64,000 bases of DNA from Sansalvadorimonas sp965221135 (lineage in GTDB: Bacteria > Pseudomonadota > Gammaproteobacteria > Pseudomonadales > Endozoicomonadaceae). The notes below the pieces were generated by a model, which was not told where the DNA came from, did not search any database, and saw only the letters and a list, made by a program, of their open reading frames with translations. A program made the position numbers and the translations under genes. The DNA lies in the NCBI GenBank assembly GCA_965221135.1, contig CBDCRZ010000069.1, forward strand, positions 62,001-126,000, read 5' to 3'. Shown here one piece after another: positions 51,807 through 60,408 of the stretch. How positions within the stretch are numbered: the first letter of the stretch is position 1; each line of letters begins with the position of its first letter.

Positions 51807-53144
51807 TTATGGCTGCGCTGGTTGTGGTTTTTCGGGTTTGTGAATCTGTCCTATAAAACGTATCGCTTTGTGCTTTTTATCATTAATCATAAACATAAAG
51901 GGGTGATCTAATAGAATGCATTTATCACCGCCGTCTGTTGCACAGCATCTTGTTTCGGCCGCCACTATTGTTCCATCTTTATCTGTAGAAATAATGGCTT
52001 TATGGGATATGGATGATACGCGGAACTGATGACCCTGGCTTTTCAGCATCTCGCCGAAGCTGGCATTGGCTGAAAACATATCGCCGGGCTCGGATGTTGC
52101 CAAAACATGTGTCAGGTCATAAGTCATTTCGAACATATATTCCGGCATTTTTACCGTGATAACATCCTCCTCATCATAATGAAGGTCGCTGGATAGAGCG
52201 ACAAATTGCTCATGTGTCAGCGTACCGGGAGCAACACCTCCTGGTGGTAGAAAAACCACCATTTCAAAACGCCCTTTGTAAGGGATGCTGGCTATCTGCC
52301 AACCATCATACTCCCCGAGTTTCACCTTCTTGAAGCTGTCGGATGAAATCATGCTGACCTGCATTTCTGGTCCACTTAAAGGCAAAAAAGTACCTTTAGA
52401 TCTTTCAAATTCTACGTCCCACTTGCCTGCAAAATAGGTTGCATTGGCCAGATATAAAGCTGGTTTTTGCTCCACAATATTATCGGCATCTACACAATCC
52501 CTGATCTTGTTTCTTGTCACCTCGCACACTTTATTATTGACGCTTTTAGCCAGTTCACTGACTGCGAGTCTGTCGGAGAAATCCTGATCCGCATGTATAT
52601 CTGCCTGCTCGTCAAAGTGGTGACGCAGATAGCTGGTGTAGCTGTCCGATAGCTTGTACTGACCAGAGACAAGAATGGCGTTGTAGCGCGAAAATGCATC
52701 GACTTCGTCCATTTGGAGGGGGACATCGTCTTCCTCCACATGTAAAAGCTCGGAGAGAAATGGCAGTTCGCCCGGTGTTGTTCCCATAATTTTGGTGGTC
52801 GTTTCAAGGGTTTTTCCGTCTGCCCCGACGGCCAGCATGGTCAGTATTTCATTAATGCTGTGCGGAGAGATAATATGGTTTTTGGGGCTATTTCCTGTGA
52901 GTTTCGAGAACATCTGTAAAGCAGCCTTGTTCCACTTCTGTGATTGGATGTCGAGAACCTGCTTGTCTGGCTTTATTGAGCATGCAGGGCAGATATCGTG
53001 TTGGTGCATGAAGTAAGGGATTGGATGCGGGTGGCGGTGGCAGGATTTCAGTACGGCTTCCGCATTGCCTGCCAAAAGAAAGCATAGGGTTATCAGATAA
53101 GAACCCCCCCATTTGAAGGCAGAGTGCTGGAACGGTTGCCGCAT
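51807..53144 (-). CDS. Secreted serpin-family protease inhibitor
   Basis: A 445-residue serpin with a signal peptide (GGSYLITLCFLLAGNAEA) and a ~50-residue Cys/His-rich N-terminal extension. Serpin landmarks are HIISPHSINEILTMLAVGA, the signature LANATYFAGKWDVEF (about 230-245), GWQIASIPYKGRFEMVVFLP and the C-terminal DHPFMFMINDKKHKAIRFIGQI. The reactive-centre region is DGTIVAAETRCC then ATDGGDKC (about 390-409). The hinge G-T-x-x-A-A supports inhibitory activity, though P12 is Val rather than Ala. An Asp lies at or beside the expected P1 site. GGGAGG precedes the ATG by five bases. Serpins are uncommon in bacteria; transfer from a eukaryote or microbial relative is inferred. Confidence 0.95.
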   Translation of the reverse strand: MRQPFQHSAFKWGGSYLITLCFLLAGNAEAVLKSCHRHPHPIPYFMHQHDICPACSIKPDKQVLDIQSQKWNKAALQMFSKLTGNSPKNHIISPHSINEILTMLAVGADGKTLETTTKIMGTTPGELPFLSELLHVEEDDVPLQMDEVDAFSRYNAILVSGQYKLSDSYTSYLRHHFDEQADIHADQDFSDRLAVSELAKSVNNKVCEVTRNKIRDCVDADNIVEQKPALYLANATYFAGKWDVEFERSKGTFLPLSGPEMQVSMISSDSFKKVKLGEYDGWQIASIPYKGRFEMVVFLPPGGVAPGTLTHEQFVALSSDLHYDEEDVITVKMPEYMFEMTYDLTHVLATSEPGDMFSANASFGEMLKSQGHQFRVSSISHKAIISTDKDGTIVAAETRCCATDGGDKCILLDHPFMFMINDKKHKAIRFIGQIHKPEKPQPAQP

Positions 53145-53228
53145 TGTAACCTCCCGGAAGTTTGCTGTTGAAAAAGAATCCGGAAGTTATAGTCGAGGAG
53201 GCTGTTGTGTGCCTGTGGATGTGCTGAA

Positions 53229-54251
53229 ATGACTGACAGTAATGTCAGGAATTTAAGATATGTTGTGTACTTTGTGAATATCAAAAAACTCTCGTCTGCT
53301 GACCTTAATCTGCTTCCCGTCTTTCAGGTATTGCTCGAAGAACGGAATACCGGGCGAGCAGCCGCGAAGCTTTATCTTACCCAACCAGCCATCAGCCGAA
53401 ATCTTGCACGGTTACGAACGCTGTTTAACGACCCTCTGTTTACCCGAACACCGAAAGGCCTGGCACCAACACCAAGAGCTGAGGCTTTGGCGCTGCAACT
53501 GCAGAATACACTGCTTGATATCAACCAGATGATTGAGCCGCCGCAGTTTATACCGGACCAGGCTTCCAACACCTTCCGTTTGGCGACAACAGATTACGGC
53601 GCTCATGTGCTGCTGCCATCCTGCATTGACCGTTTACGCCGTGAAGCTCCAGGGGTGAACCTTGAAATGGTTCCCTGGCAGGAGAGCTTTACCGAGAGTC
53701 TGACAACACAGAATATCGATATGGCAACCTGCGCCATAGATACCGCACCAGCCGCAGTGCACGGCAGGGGAATAGGAACCGACAGGTTTGTCTGTGTCGT
53801 ACGGGAAGGTCACCCTTTGACAAGGGCACCCCTGAGTCTGCAAAGGTATGCACAAGCAGACCACGCGCTTATCACTATGGGTGGAAGCCCAAGAACACCG
53901 ATTGATACCCTGCTGGACTCTCAAGGCCTGACACGCAGAATTGCACTGCGCGTTCCTCACTTTGTGGCAGCTCTGGCACTGATTGCCAATAACGACCTGC
54001 TACTGACCATTCCTTATGGGCTGGCACTGAAGTTTGCCAGCCATTACAAACTGAAGCTGCTGACACTGCCATTAGAACAGCCGGACTTCACTTACTCCAT
54101 CATCTGGCATGAGCGCCATATCAAAGACCCGGCGCATATGTGGTTCCGGCAGCTTATGTTTGAGGAGTTAACCTCTACCCTCCAATATATTCAGTCAGAG
54201 CTAAGTGTGACCTGCTCACCCGCACTCATTAAAAGTGCTGATCAACCTTAA
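53229..54251 (+). CDS. LysR-family transcriptional regulator
   Basis: A LysR regulator with the N-terminal helix-turn-helix (LNLLPVFQVLLEERNTGRAAAKLYLTQPAISRNLARL in outline; core motif LYLTQPAISRNLARLRTL) followed by FTRTPKGLAPTPRA, and a C-terminal periplasmic-binding-like sensor domain. The start is uncertain: ATG 53229 is listed, GTG 53274 (VNIKKLSSADLNLL) would match the usual family length, and TTG 53205 is close to a GAGGAGG. It is divergent from the serpin gene, with about 60-130 bases between, so it may regulate it. The 3' end overlaps the convergent SCO1 gene by 23 bases. Confidence 0.9.
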   Translation: MTDSNVRNLRYVVYFVNIKKLSSADLNLLPVFQVLLEERNTGRAAAKLYLTQPAISRNLARLRTLFNDPLFTRTPKGLAPTPRAEALALQLQNTLLDINQMIEPPQFIPDQASNTFRLATTDYGAHVLLPSCIDRLRREAPGVNLEMVPWQESFTESLTTQNIDMATCAIDTAPAAVHGRGIGTDRFVCVVREGHPLTRAPLSLQRYAQADHALITMGGSPRTPIDTLLDSQGLTRRIALRVPHFVAALALIANNDLLLTIPYGLALKFASHYKLKLLTLPLEQPDFTYSIIWHERHIKDPAHMWFRQLMFEELTSTLQYIQSELSVTCSPALIKSADQP

Positions 54252-54873
54252 CCAATGCTTCAGCCAGCTCCTGAGGTACAAACGGCGGACGCATAAAGCC
54301 CTGGTAATCACCCTTGGGGTTTACCAGCACTACCTGACCACTGTGTTCCACTAAATAGTCCTCAGCCGTGGTGTCACCCACCAGTTCGAAAGCAACGTTC
54401 AGCTGTTGAGCCATCGCTTTCAGATTCGCCTCATCACTGGTGACGCCCACAAAGCTTGTATCGAAGAATTCCACATACTGCGCCAGTTTTTCGGGGTTAT
54501 CCCGCTGAGGGTCGACGCTGACCAGTACCACCTTCACCTTCTCCGCAAACTGTGGATTCTTTGCCCGCAGTTCTTTCATCACCTGCGCCATATTGGCGAG
54601 AGTCGCGGGGCAGATATCAGGGCAGTAGGTGAAGCCGAAGTACATCAGAGTCCAGACACCTTCTGTATCTGCCCTGGCAAAGGTTTTCTCACCGTATGTT
54701 GTCAGCGGATTGAAGACGAATGTTCGTGGCGTGTCGTATAGAACCACACCAAGTTCACGGAGTTCTTCTTTATTGAGTTCTGACTTGCTGGTGTATTTAT
54801 TCACCGTAAGGCCAATCACACTGCCGATGATCAGCAGCAGAAACAAAATCGTATTACGCACACCCTTGTTCAT
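54229..54873 (-). CDS. SCO1/SenC family copper chaperone
   Basis: A 214-residue membrane-anchored thioredoxin-fold protein that delivers copper to the CuA site of oxidase subunit II. It has an N-terminal anchor (TILFLLLIIGSVIGLTV), the copper ligands in YFGFTYCPDICPATL and the distant His in YLVEHSGQVVLVNP. The ATG at 54873 follows AAGGGA; an upstream extension to 54945 is not family-like. It is the last gene of the minus-strand assembly run after cyoE. Confidence 0.94.
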   Translation of the reverse strand: MNKGVRNTILFLLLIIGSVIGLTVNKYTSKSELNKEELRELGVVLYDTPRTFVFNPLTTYGEKTFARADTEGVWTLMYFGFTYCPDICPATLANMAQVMKELRAKNPQFAEKVKVVLVSVDPQRDNPEKLAQYVEFFDTSFVGVTSDEANLKAMAQQLNVAFELVGDTTAEDYLVEHSGQVVLVNPKGDYQGFMRPPFVPQELAEALVKVDQHF

Positions 54874-54953
54874 AAAATTCCCTTTTACTTCTGATACATC
54901 AGATATTCCCGAGTCATCACCTTCCGGTCGTTCACTCGATTTCACTCAAGCTG

Positions 54954-55880
54954 TTAACCCAAAAAGATGTAGTGATCCGCCAGTAACACCACAAACAGCA
55001 ACATCAAATAAGTAATGGAGAACCGGAAGGTTTTCATTGCTACATCAGGGCGGGCATCCTTCATCAACATCACACTCCACCACAGGAAGCGCAGCCCCAG
55101 AGCCGTAGCACCAACGAGATAGATCAGCCCGCTCATACCTGTCATCCACGGCATCAGGCTTACCAGCAACAACACAACTGAATAGAGGACGATATGCAGC
55201 TTGGTGTACTCCACACCATGAGTCACCGGCAGCATCGGAATATCGGCCTTGGCGTATTCATCTTTGCGGTGAATAGCGAGCGCCCAGAAGTGCGGAGGCG
55301 TCCAGGCGAAAATAATTAATACGAGTAACAGTGCATGGCCGTGGAACTCACCCGTGACAGACGTCCAACCCAGAAGAGGAGGAGCGGCACCGGCAATACC
55401 GCCAATCACAATATTCTGTGGCGTTGCACGCTTCAGGAACAGGGTATACACGACGGCATAACCTAAAAGGGAAGCCAGTGTCAGCCAGGCTGTCAGTGCA
55501 TTCACAAACAGCAGCAGAGTCGCCATACCGATAACACCAATCGACAACGCGAACACCAGAGCCTGCAAAGGCTCGACCTTACCTGTGGCAACAGGTCGAT
55601 TACTGGTGCGCGCCATTAGGGTATCTATACGACGGTCAACGACATGGTTAATCACTGCTGCTGAGGCTGCACAGAGGGCGATACCCAGATTACCTAAAAG
55701 CAATGTGTCCAGTGGCACCCATCCCTGTACGGACAGGCACTGACCAATCACCACAGTCAGAATCATTAACGCTACAACACGGGGTTTGCACAGCTCCAGA
55801 TAGTCCTTCCAGCCTGCCGAAGCAGGTGCAGGCGAGGCATCTATACTCTTTGCTATTGCCATTTCCTTTACCCTGTCCAT
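54954..55880 (-). CDS. cyoE: Protoheme IX farnesyltransferase (heme O synthase) CyoE/CtaB
   Basis: This polytopic enzyme adds a farnesyl group to heme B, giving heme O, the precursor of heme A for the aa3 oxidase. The 308-residue protein has the substrate motif NHVVDRRIDTLMARTSNRP, the loop PPHFWALAIHRKDEYAKAD and about eight to nine membrane helices. ATG 55880 follows AAGGAAAAAGAA. Upstream ctaA supplies the next step. Confidence 0.95.
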   Translation of the reverse strand: MDRVKEMAIAKSIDASPAPASAGWKDYLELCKPRVVALMILTVVIGQCLSVQGWVPLDTLLLGNLGIALCAASAAVINHVVDRRIDTLMARTSNRPVATGKVEPLQALVFALSIGVIGMATLLLFVNALTAWLTLASLLGYAVVYTLFLKRATPQNIVIGGIAGAAPPLLGWTSVTGEFHGHALLLVLIIFAWTPPHFWALAIHRKDEYAKADIPMLPVTHGVEYTKLHIVLYSVVLLLVSLMPWMTGMSGLIYLVGATALGLRFLWWSVMLMKDARPDVAMKTFRFSITYLMLLFVVLLADHYIFLG

Positions 55881-55948
55881 TTCTTTTTCCTTGAAGAGTC
55901 CTTGTTATTATTTTTATTGTCGCTGGCATCCGGCCTGTTGGACGTTAT

Positions 55949-56983
55949 TCAATTCTGCCGTATTCGATAATTCACATTCATCACTGCAATCAGCAGCAAC
56001 GCGCCTCCGAGGTTATGTGCCACTGCAACCGACAGCGGTAAAAAGTAAATAATATTGCTTAGACCCAGTGCGACCTGCAGCGCCAGTGCACACAACATAA
56101 AGCCATAGACTGGCCTTAAAACTTTTCGGCCTTTGAGCAAACCGATAATTCCAAGCAGCCCTACCAGCAAAGTGGTGATAATGGCGCCGATACGATGCGC
56201 CATATGGATAGCCACCCGGGCATCGTTATCCATCTTGCCGCCAAGGTAGTTGGGGCCAATAGCCTGTGAGATATCAAAACCTTCGGCAAAGTCTGTGGGG
56301 GGCCAGTACTCACCCTGACAAGTCGGAAGGTCAGGGCAGGCGAGAGCTGCATAGTTAGAGCTGGTCCAGCCTCCCAGCGTGATCTGTGCAATCACTAACA
56401 GCAGCGCGACCATTGCCAGTTTGCGGGGAGCAAACAGGTTGGCCGTTTTGTCTTTCAGAGCCTCAGACCACTGGCCCGAGAGCCTTAAGGTCAGAAGCGT
56501 TAATAGTGAGAGTGTGGCAAAACCACCAAGCAGGTGTGCCGTTACAACCTGAGGCCAGAGTTTTAGGGTCACTGTCCACATCCCAAAAGCAGCCTGCAGA
56601 ATAATCAGCACAAGAATAAACAGTGGTAGCTTGAGTGGTTGCCCTTCACTGGCACGGTTGCGAATTGCGCTTATCGCCAAACCCAACACAACCAGCAGCA
56701 ATGAACCCGCCACATAGCGATGGATCATCTCCGGCCAGCCTTTCTCAACCTCAACCGGAGCATCGGGAAAACGGCTTTCAGCAACACTGATTTCACCAGC
56801 GGTTTCGGGTACAAACAGAAACCCGTAGCAACCCGGCCAGTCCGGGCAGCCAAGACCCGCATGAACAAGTCGGGTCCAGGCACCCAGCCCAACAACAACG
56901 ACAGCCAGTGCAGTAGCAAACATCGCTAACCAGAACCCTGGCATTGCGGTTTCAGATAACGATTTCCCTGAGTATGCGTTCAT
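55949..56983 (-). CDS. ctaA: Heme A synthase CtaA (COX15 family)
   Basis: CtaA oxidises the C8 methyl of heme O to a formyl group, making heme A. The 344-residue protein has about eight helices with heme-ligand His residues in TRLVHAGLGCPDWPGC, MIHRYVAGSLL, THLLGG-type and MAHRIGAI. Cys pairs in GCPDWPGC and ACPDLPTCQG are typical of the family. It lies between the thioredoxin-like membrane gene and cyoE in the same transcription unit. Confidence 0.94.
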   Translation of the reverse strand: MNAYSGKSLSETAMPGFWLAMFATALAVVVVGLGAWTRLVHAGLGCPDWPGCYGFLFVPETAGEISVAESRFPDAPVEVEKGWPEMIHRYVAGSLLLVVLGLAISAIRNRASEGQPLKLPLFILVLIILQAAFGMWTVTLKLWPQVVTAHLLGGFATLSLLTLLTLRLSGQWSEALKDKTANLFAPRKLAMVALLLVIAQITLGGWTSSNYAALACPDLPTCQGEYWPPTDFAEGFDISQAIGPNYLGGKMDNDARVAIHMAHRIGAIITTLLVGLLGIIGLLKGRKVLRPVYGFMLCALALQVALGLSNIIYFLPLSVAVAHNLGGALLLIAVMNVNYRIRQN

Positions 56984-56998
56984 AAAGTGTTCCTGCCT

Positions 56999-57613
56999 TT
57001 ACCCGATACGACTGGCTTTCAGGAGTTTTTCCATATCCTTGAGTATCTGTTTGCCGTCATGCTCCTGCCCGTACCAGAGCATTACGTTGCCCAAAGGATC
57101 CACCAGAAATACACGTACAGATTCGTCAGTTGTAAAATCCATCGAAGGCATTGAGCCTTTTAGAGTGGTGACACCGGGGTGCTGGTCTTTCATAAAATTG
57201 CTGAAAACAATTTCTTCATCACGGCCAACTGTTGGCGTCACAAAAAAGCGGCTGATACGAGTTTGATTACGATTCAGGGCAACATGGGCCTGACGGGTTT
57301 TATAAAGCACATCGCGACAGGTTTTATCACAGCTACCGCTGGCGACAACAACAAGCCCCCACTCATTGTTAAGAGTTTTTATATCAAAGCGTGGACCATT
57401 AAACGCTTCAATATTTAGCGGCGGTGTAAGCATATTACCCTGATGGTTACGGCTTTCTGGTAAAAAAGCGCCTGCAAAATACATCCAGGCGGCTAAAGCG
57501 AGCCCGCCGAACGGGATTAAAATAATAAATATAAGCTCTGTCTTTGATGTGAAAGGGCTGGGTTTTATCGGGTGGTTACTGTCCGGTGTCGATGACATGT
57601 TTGACTGCGTCAT
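56999..57613 (-). CDS. Membrane-anchored cytochrome oxidase assembly-associated protein
   Basis: A 204-residue protein with one N-terminal membrane helix (LIFIILIPFGGLALAAWMYFAG) and a periplasmic thioredoxin-like domain (GLVVVASGSCDKTCRDVLY, FLVDPLGNVMLWYG). The CDKTC pair resembles the metal- or redox-active Cys of SCO-type proteins. A homologue sits in the same place (SURF1, this gene, ctaA) in Pseudomonas; the exact role is unknown. It overlaps SURF1 by four bases. Confidence 0.85.
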   Translation of the reverse strand: MTQSNMSSTPDSNHPIKPSPFTSKTELIFIILIPFGGLALAAWMYFAGAFLPESRNHQGNMLTPPLNIEAFNGPRFDIKTLNNEWGLVVVASGSCDKTCRDVLYKTRQAHVALNRNQTRISRFFVTPTVGRDEEIVFSNFMKDQHPGVTTLKGSMPSMDFTTDESVRVFLVDPLGNVMLWYGQEHDGKQILKDMEKLLKASRIG

Positions 57614-58371
57614 AACTGCGCTTCCCCTGGCCTTTCTAAGGCTTCTGTTTTTCTGTCTTTTTTATAAAAAGTGAGTCTTAAGGCCCACAATCCCAGCAGT
57701 GCCAGAGCAATTGCCATGGCAAACCACTGAAAGGCGTATCCCATATGCCGCGTAGCGGGCATATTGGTTAAATGAAAATTTCGCTGAAGGCTGCCAGGCT
57801 GGTCTGCATCCTGTATCAGCAGCCACGGCTGCAACCTGGCTTCCAATTCTGTCGCCATACGTTTCTGGTCAATGGCTTGAACAATCTTTGGCCAGCTCTG
57901 TTGCCACTGGTCTTCTTTCAGCAGGAAGGCTTCTCCTGCTGGCTGCCAGCTTAACCCTGAGATGCTCACCAACCCTTTGATAGCAGGTATAGAAGGCAGT
58001 TGACTACGGTCGGAAAAGCCTGCAATCCAGCCTCTATCGACCAAAAGCGTTTGTCCGGTGTCGGCGATGAAAGATGTCAGTACATGGAAGCCGACACGGC
58101 CATTGTGTGTGCGATTATCGAGCAGGAAGCTACGCTGGTTATCAAAACGACCAGTGACGGATAACTGAAAATAGAGAGGGTCAGGCTGACCTTGAATATC
58201 CTGCAGGCTGTAGCTGCCATCCTGACGGGACTGGTGAAGAGTTTCCATGGCACGTTTACTGTCATATCGGTCGAGTTGCCAGAACCCAAGACTCACCAGC
58301 AGGGCGAGCAGCAGGGTAACCAGCAATGTACCTGTCACTATGACGGGGCGGATTCGATACATCGACTTCAT
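57610..58371 (-). CDS. SURF1 family oxidase assembly protein
   Basis: SURF1 proteins help insert heme A into oxidase subunit I. The 253-residue protein has the two-helix layout: N-terminal helix (VTGTLLVTLLLALLVSLGFW) followed by QLDRYDSKRA, a periplasmic domain with FLLDNRTHNGRVGFHVLTSF and LLVDRGWIAG, and a C-terminal helix after GYAFQWFAMAIALAL. The start could be ATG 58371 or ATG 58362. Confidence 0.94.
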   Translation of the reverse strand: MKSMYRIRPVIVTGTLLVTLLLALLVSLGFWQLDRYDSKRAMETLHQSRQDGSYSLQDIQGQPDPLYFQLSVTGRFDNQRSFLLDNRTHNGRVGFHVLTSFIADTGQTLLVDRGWIAGFSDRSQLPSIPAIKGLVSISGLSWQPAGEAFLLKEDQWQQSWPKIVQAIDQKRMATELEARLQPWLLIQDADQPGSLQRNFHLTNMPATRHMGYAFQWFAMAIALALLGLWALRLTFYKKDRKTEALERPGEAQL

Positions 58372-58530
58372 CCACTCTTTTGTAAACCCGGTTATATAAC
58401 CGTCGCTTACTGGGCTTTATTATTTTTATTCTCGCTGCGGTTTTAACAACGATGAACACACTGTAATTACTCTGTTTAACCGGTATGCTGAAAATAAACT
58501 CTACACAAACTTTCAACGGGAGACACTAAT

Positions 58531-58740
58531 ATGTGGATCAAAATCGCCATTGTTATCCTTCTTCTTGCCATGGTTATCAGTTTGATAAACGGTTTTGTTG
58601 GGCTGATGAAAGATAGAAGCGGCTCTCCCCGGTTAATCTTGTCTTTAACGTCCCGGGTTGTAATGGCCGGGCTCATTGTTGGGCTGGTTATCTACGGCAA
58701 AATGAGCGGCCAGCTGGATATTTCTGCACCCTGGCTTTAA
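58531..58740 (+). CDS. Twin-transmembrane small protein (DUF2909)
   Basis: A 69-residue protein with two hydrophobic helices (IAIVILLLAMVISLING and VVMAGLIVGLVIYG) separated by a short polar loop KDRSGSPR. It is the only plus-strand gene in the oxidase locus, as in Pseudomonas where a DUF2909 gene lies between coxC and SURF1. ATG 58531 follows GGGAG. Likely an assembly accessory, function not known. Confidence 0.88.
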   Translation: MWIKIAIVILLLAMVISLINGFVGLMKDRSGSPRLILSLTSRVVMAGLIVGLVIYGKMSGQLDISAPWL

Positions 58741-58741
58741 A

Positions 58742-58858
58742 GGGCTTTTACCACAGAGACACAAAGGCACAGAGAAGAGCTTTAATGAAAAGCAAAAGCT
58801 CTTAATTATAGGCTTTTGCTTTTCCTCTGTGCCTTTGTGTCTCTGTGGTTAAAGGCTT
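58742..58858. repeat. Palindromic intergenic repeat, copy 3 (MITE-like)
   Basis: Arms taccacagagacacaaaggc and its complement, centre with AAGCAAAAGCTCTTAATTA and GGCTTTTGCTT. It lies between the convergent DUF2909 and coxC genes, as copy 1 lies between convergent rsmE and chpC, and could end transcription from both sides. Confidence 0.86.
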
Positions 58859-58861
58859 TAC

Positions 58862-59773
58862 CTAGAGCACATACACAAACAAGAACAACCCAATCCAGAC
58901 CACATCAACAAAGTGCCAGTACCAGGCCGCCGCTTCAAAACCGAAGTGTTTCTCCGGGGTGAAGTGACCTTTTACGATGCGAATAAACATCACAGTCAAC
59001 ATAATCGCGCCCAGGGTTACGTGTGCACCATGGAAGCCGGTCAGCATAAAGAATGTTGAACCGTAAATGCCGGATTGCAGAGTCAGTCCGAGGTCGTTAT
59101 ATGCATGGTAATACTCGTAGCCCTGCACAATCAGAAACACAAAACCCAGAACCAATGTAATCGCCAGCCAGTTGATGCAGCTCTTGCGCTTGTCAGCCAC
59201 CATGGCGTGGTGAGCCTTGGTGCAGGTGATACTTGAAGTCACCAGCAGGAGCGTGTTGATCAACGGCAGCGTCCAGGGGTCAACCAGTTTAGTGGGGCCT
59301 TTGAAAGCTTCCGGGTCCGGGTTCACCATTAAAGGCCATTGGGCTTCAAATTCCGGCCAGAGCATGTTGCTGACGCCATTCGCCCCTTCACCGCCCAACC
59401 AGGGAACTGACAGGTGACGGATAAAGAACAGTACGCCGAAGAAGGCCGCAAAGAACATCACTTCCGAGAATATGAACCAGCCCATACCCCAGCGAAAGCT
59501 GCGGTCCATCTGTGGGCTGTAGAGTCCGGAGTGTGATTCACGAATCACATCACCAAACCAGCCAAACAGCATCCAGGCCATAAACAGGGCACCGGCGAAG
59601 AACACATAGTGCCCGGTAGGGTCGTTACTCTTGGCACTCATGGCATTCATCATCATGCCTGCGCCGACCACTGTCAGGAACAGTCCTATGGCTGCGACAA
59701 TCGGCCACTTACTCTGGTCGGGAACGTAATAGGTTCCTTCCCCCTGGCTTGCACCTTCTGTTTCGTTTGCCAT
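58862..59773 (-). CDS. coxC: Cytochrome c oxidase subunit III
   Basis: Subunit III of the aa3 oxidase, with 303 residues and seven membrane helices. Conserved features are the acidic ESHSGLYSPQM loop, SEVMFFAAFFGVLFF, the HAYNDLGLTLQSGIYGSTFFML block (core GIYGSTFFMLTGFHGAHV) and the terminal WYWHFVDVVWIGLFLFVY. ATG 59773 follows GAGGAG and begins MANETEGA; a longer open frame upstream is not family-like. Last gene of coxB-coxA-ctaG-coxC. Confidence 0.96.
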   Translation of the reverse strand: MANETEGASQGEGTYYVPDQSKWPIVAAIGLFLTVVGAGMMMNAMSAKSNDPTGHYVFFAGALFMAWMLFGWFGDVIRESHSGLYSPQMDRSFRWGMGWFIFSEVMFFAAFFGVLFFIRHLSVPWLGGEGANGVSNMLWPEFEAQWPLMVNPDPEAFKGPTKLVDPWTLPLINTLLLVTSSITCTKAHHAMVADKRKSCINWLAITLVLGFVFLIVQGYEYYHAYNDLGLTLQSGIYGSTFFMLTGFHGAHVTLGAIMLTVMFIRIVKGHFTPEKHFGFEAAAWYWHFVDVVWIGLFLFVYVL

Positions 59774-59825
59774 TTCTATTTTCTCCTCGCGGCGTACCGC
59801 GCTCTCATGGCGTGTGCTGGAGCTT

Positions 59826-60392
59826 TTACTGCAGCCCGGCAGTCCGTTTCTTTTCCATCTCTGTAATATCGAACAGCGTATAAGACAGGGTGAGTTTCTG
59901 AATATGTTTGGGCAGATCCTGATCCACAATAATCTTCAGAGGCATCAGCTTTTCTTCATGGCCATTCAGAGGCTGGGAAGTGAAGCAGAAGCACTCGGTT
60001 TTATGCAGATAATCTGTGGCTTCAAAAGGGGAGACGCTGGGTATGGCCTGTCCCACCATGTTCTGGTCAGACGGGTTGCGCACATAAAATGTGAGCGAGC
60101 CGAGTTGGCCAGGGTGGACCTTCACTTCATGAGTGCTGGGTTTAAATTCCCAGTTCATACCCTTGTTGTTGGTCGCCAGAAACTGAACGGTAATGGTACG
60201 TGAAGTATCTACCGCAGCCGGAACAGCTGTGTAAGGAGTTGAGTCGGTCTTGCCATTCAACCCGGTGATATCACACAGAACGTTATACAGCGGCACCATC
60301 ACCACAAAGACAAAGGCGAACATGGCAACGGCGGTGACCGTTGCCTTGAGGATTGTCTTCTGTGTGCCATTCAGTTTTGGCATACCAAGCAT
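59826..60392 (-). CDS. ctaG: Cytochrome c oxidase assembly protein CtaG (Cox11)
   Basis: Cox11 delivers copper to the CuB site of subunit I. The 188-residue protein has one membrane helix (VAMFAFVFVVMVPLYNVLC), the conserved Cys after it, and the copper motif TECFCFTSQPL with the following KLMPLKIIVDQDLP. It lies between coxA and coxC, the standard order. Confidence 0.95.
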   Translation of the reverse strand: MLGMPKLNGTQKTILKATVTAVAMFAFVFVVMVPLYNVLCDITGLNGKTDSTPYTAVPAAVDTSRTITVQFLATNNKGMNWEFKPSTHEVKVHPGQLGSLTFYVRNPSDQNMVGQAIPSVSPFEATDYLHKTECFCFTSQPLNGHEEKLMPLKIIVDQDLPKHIQKLTLSYTLFDITEMEKKRTAGLQ

Positions 60393-60408
60393 TCGTCAGA
60401 CCCTGCCG

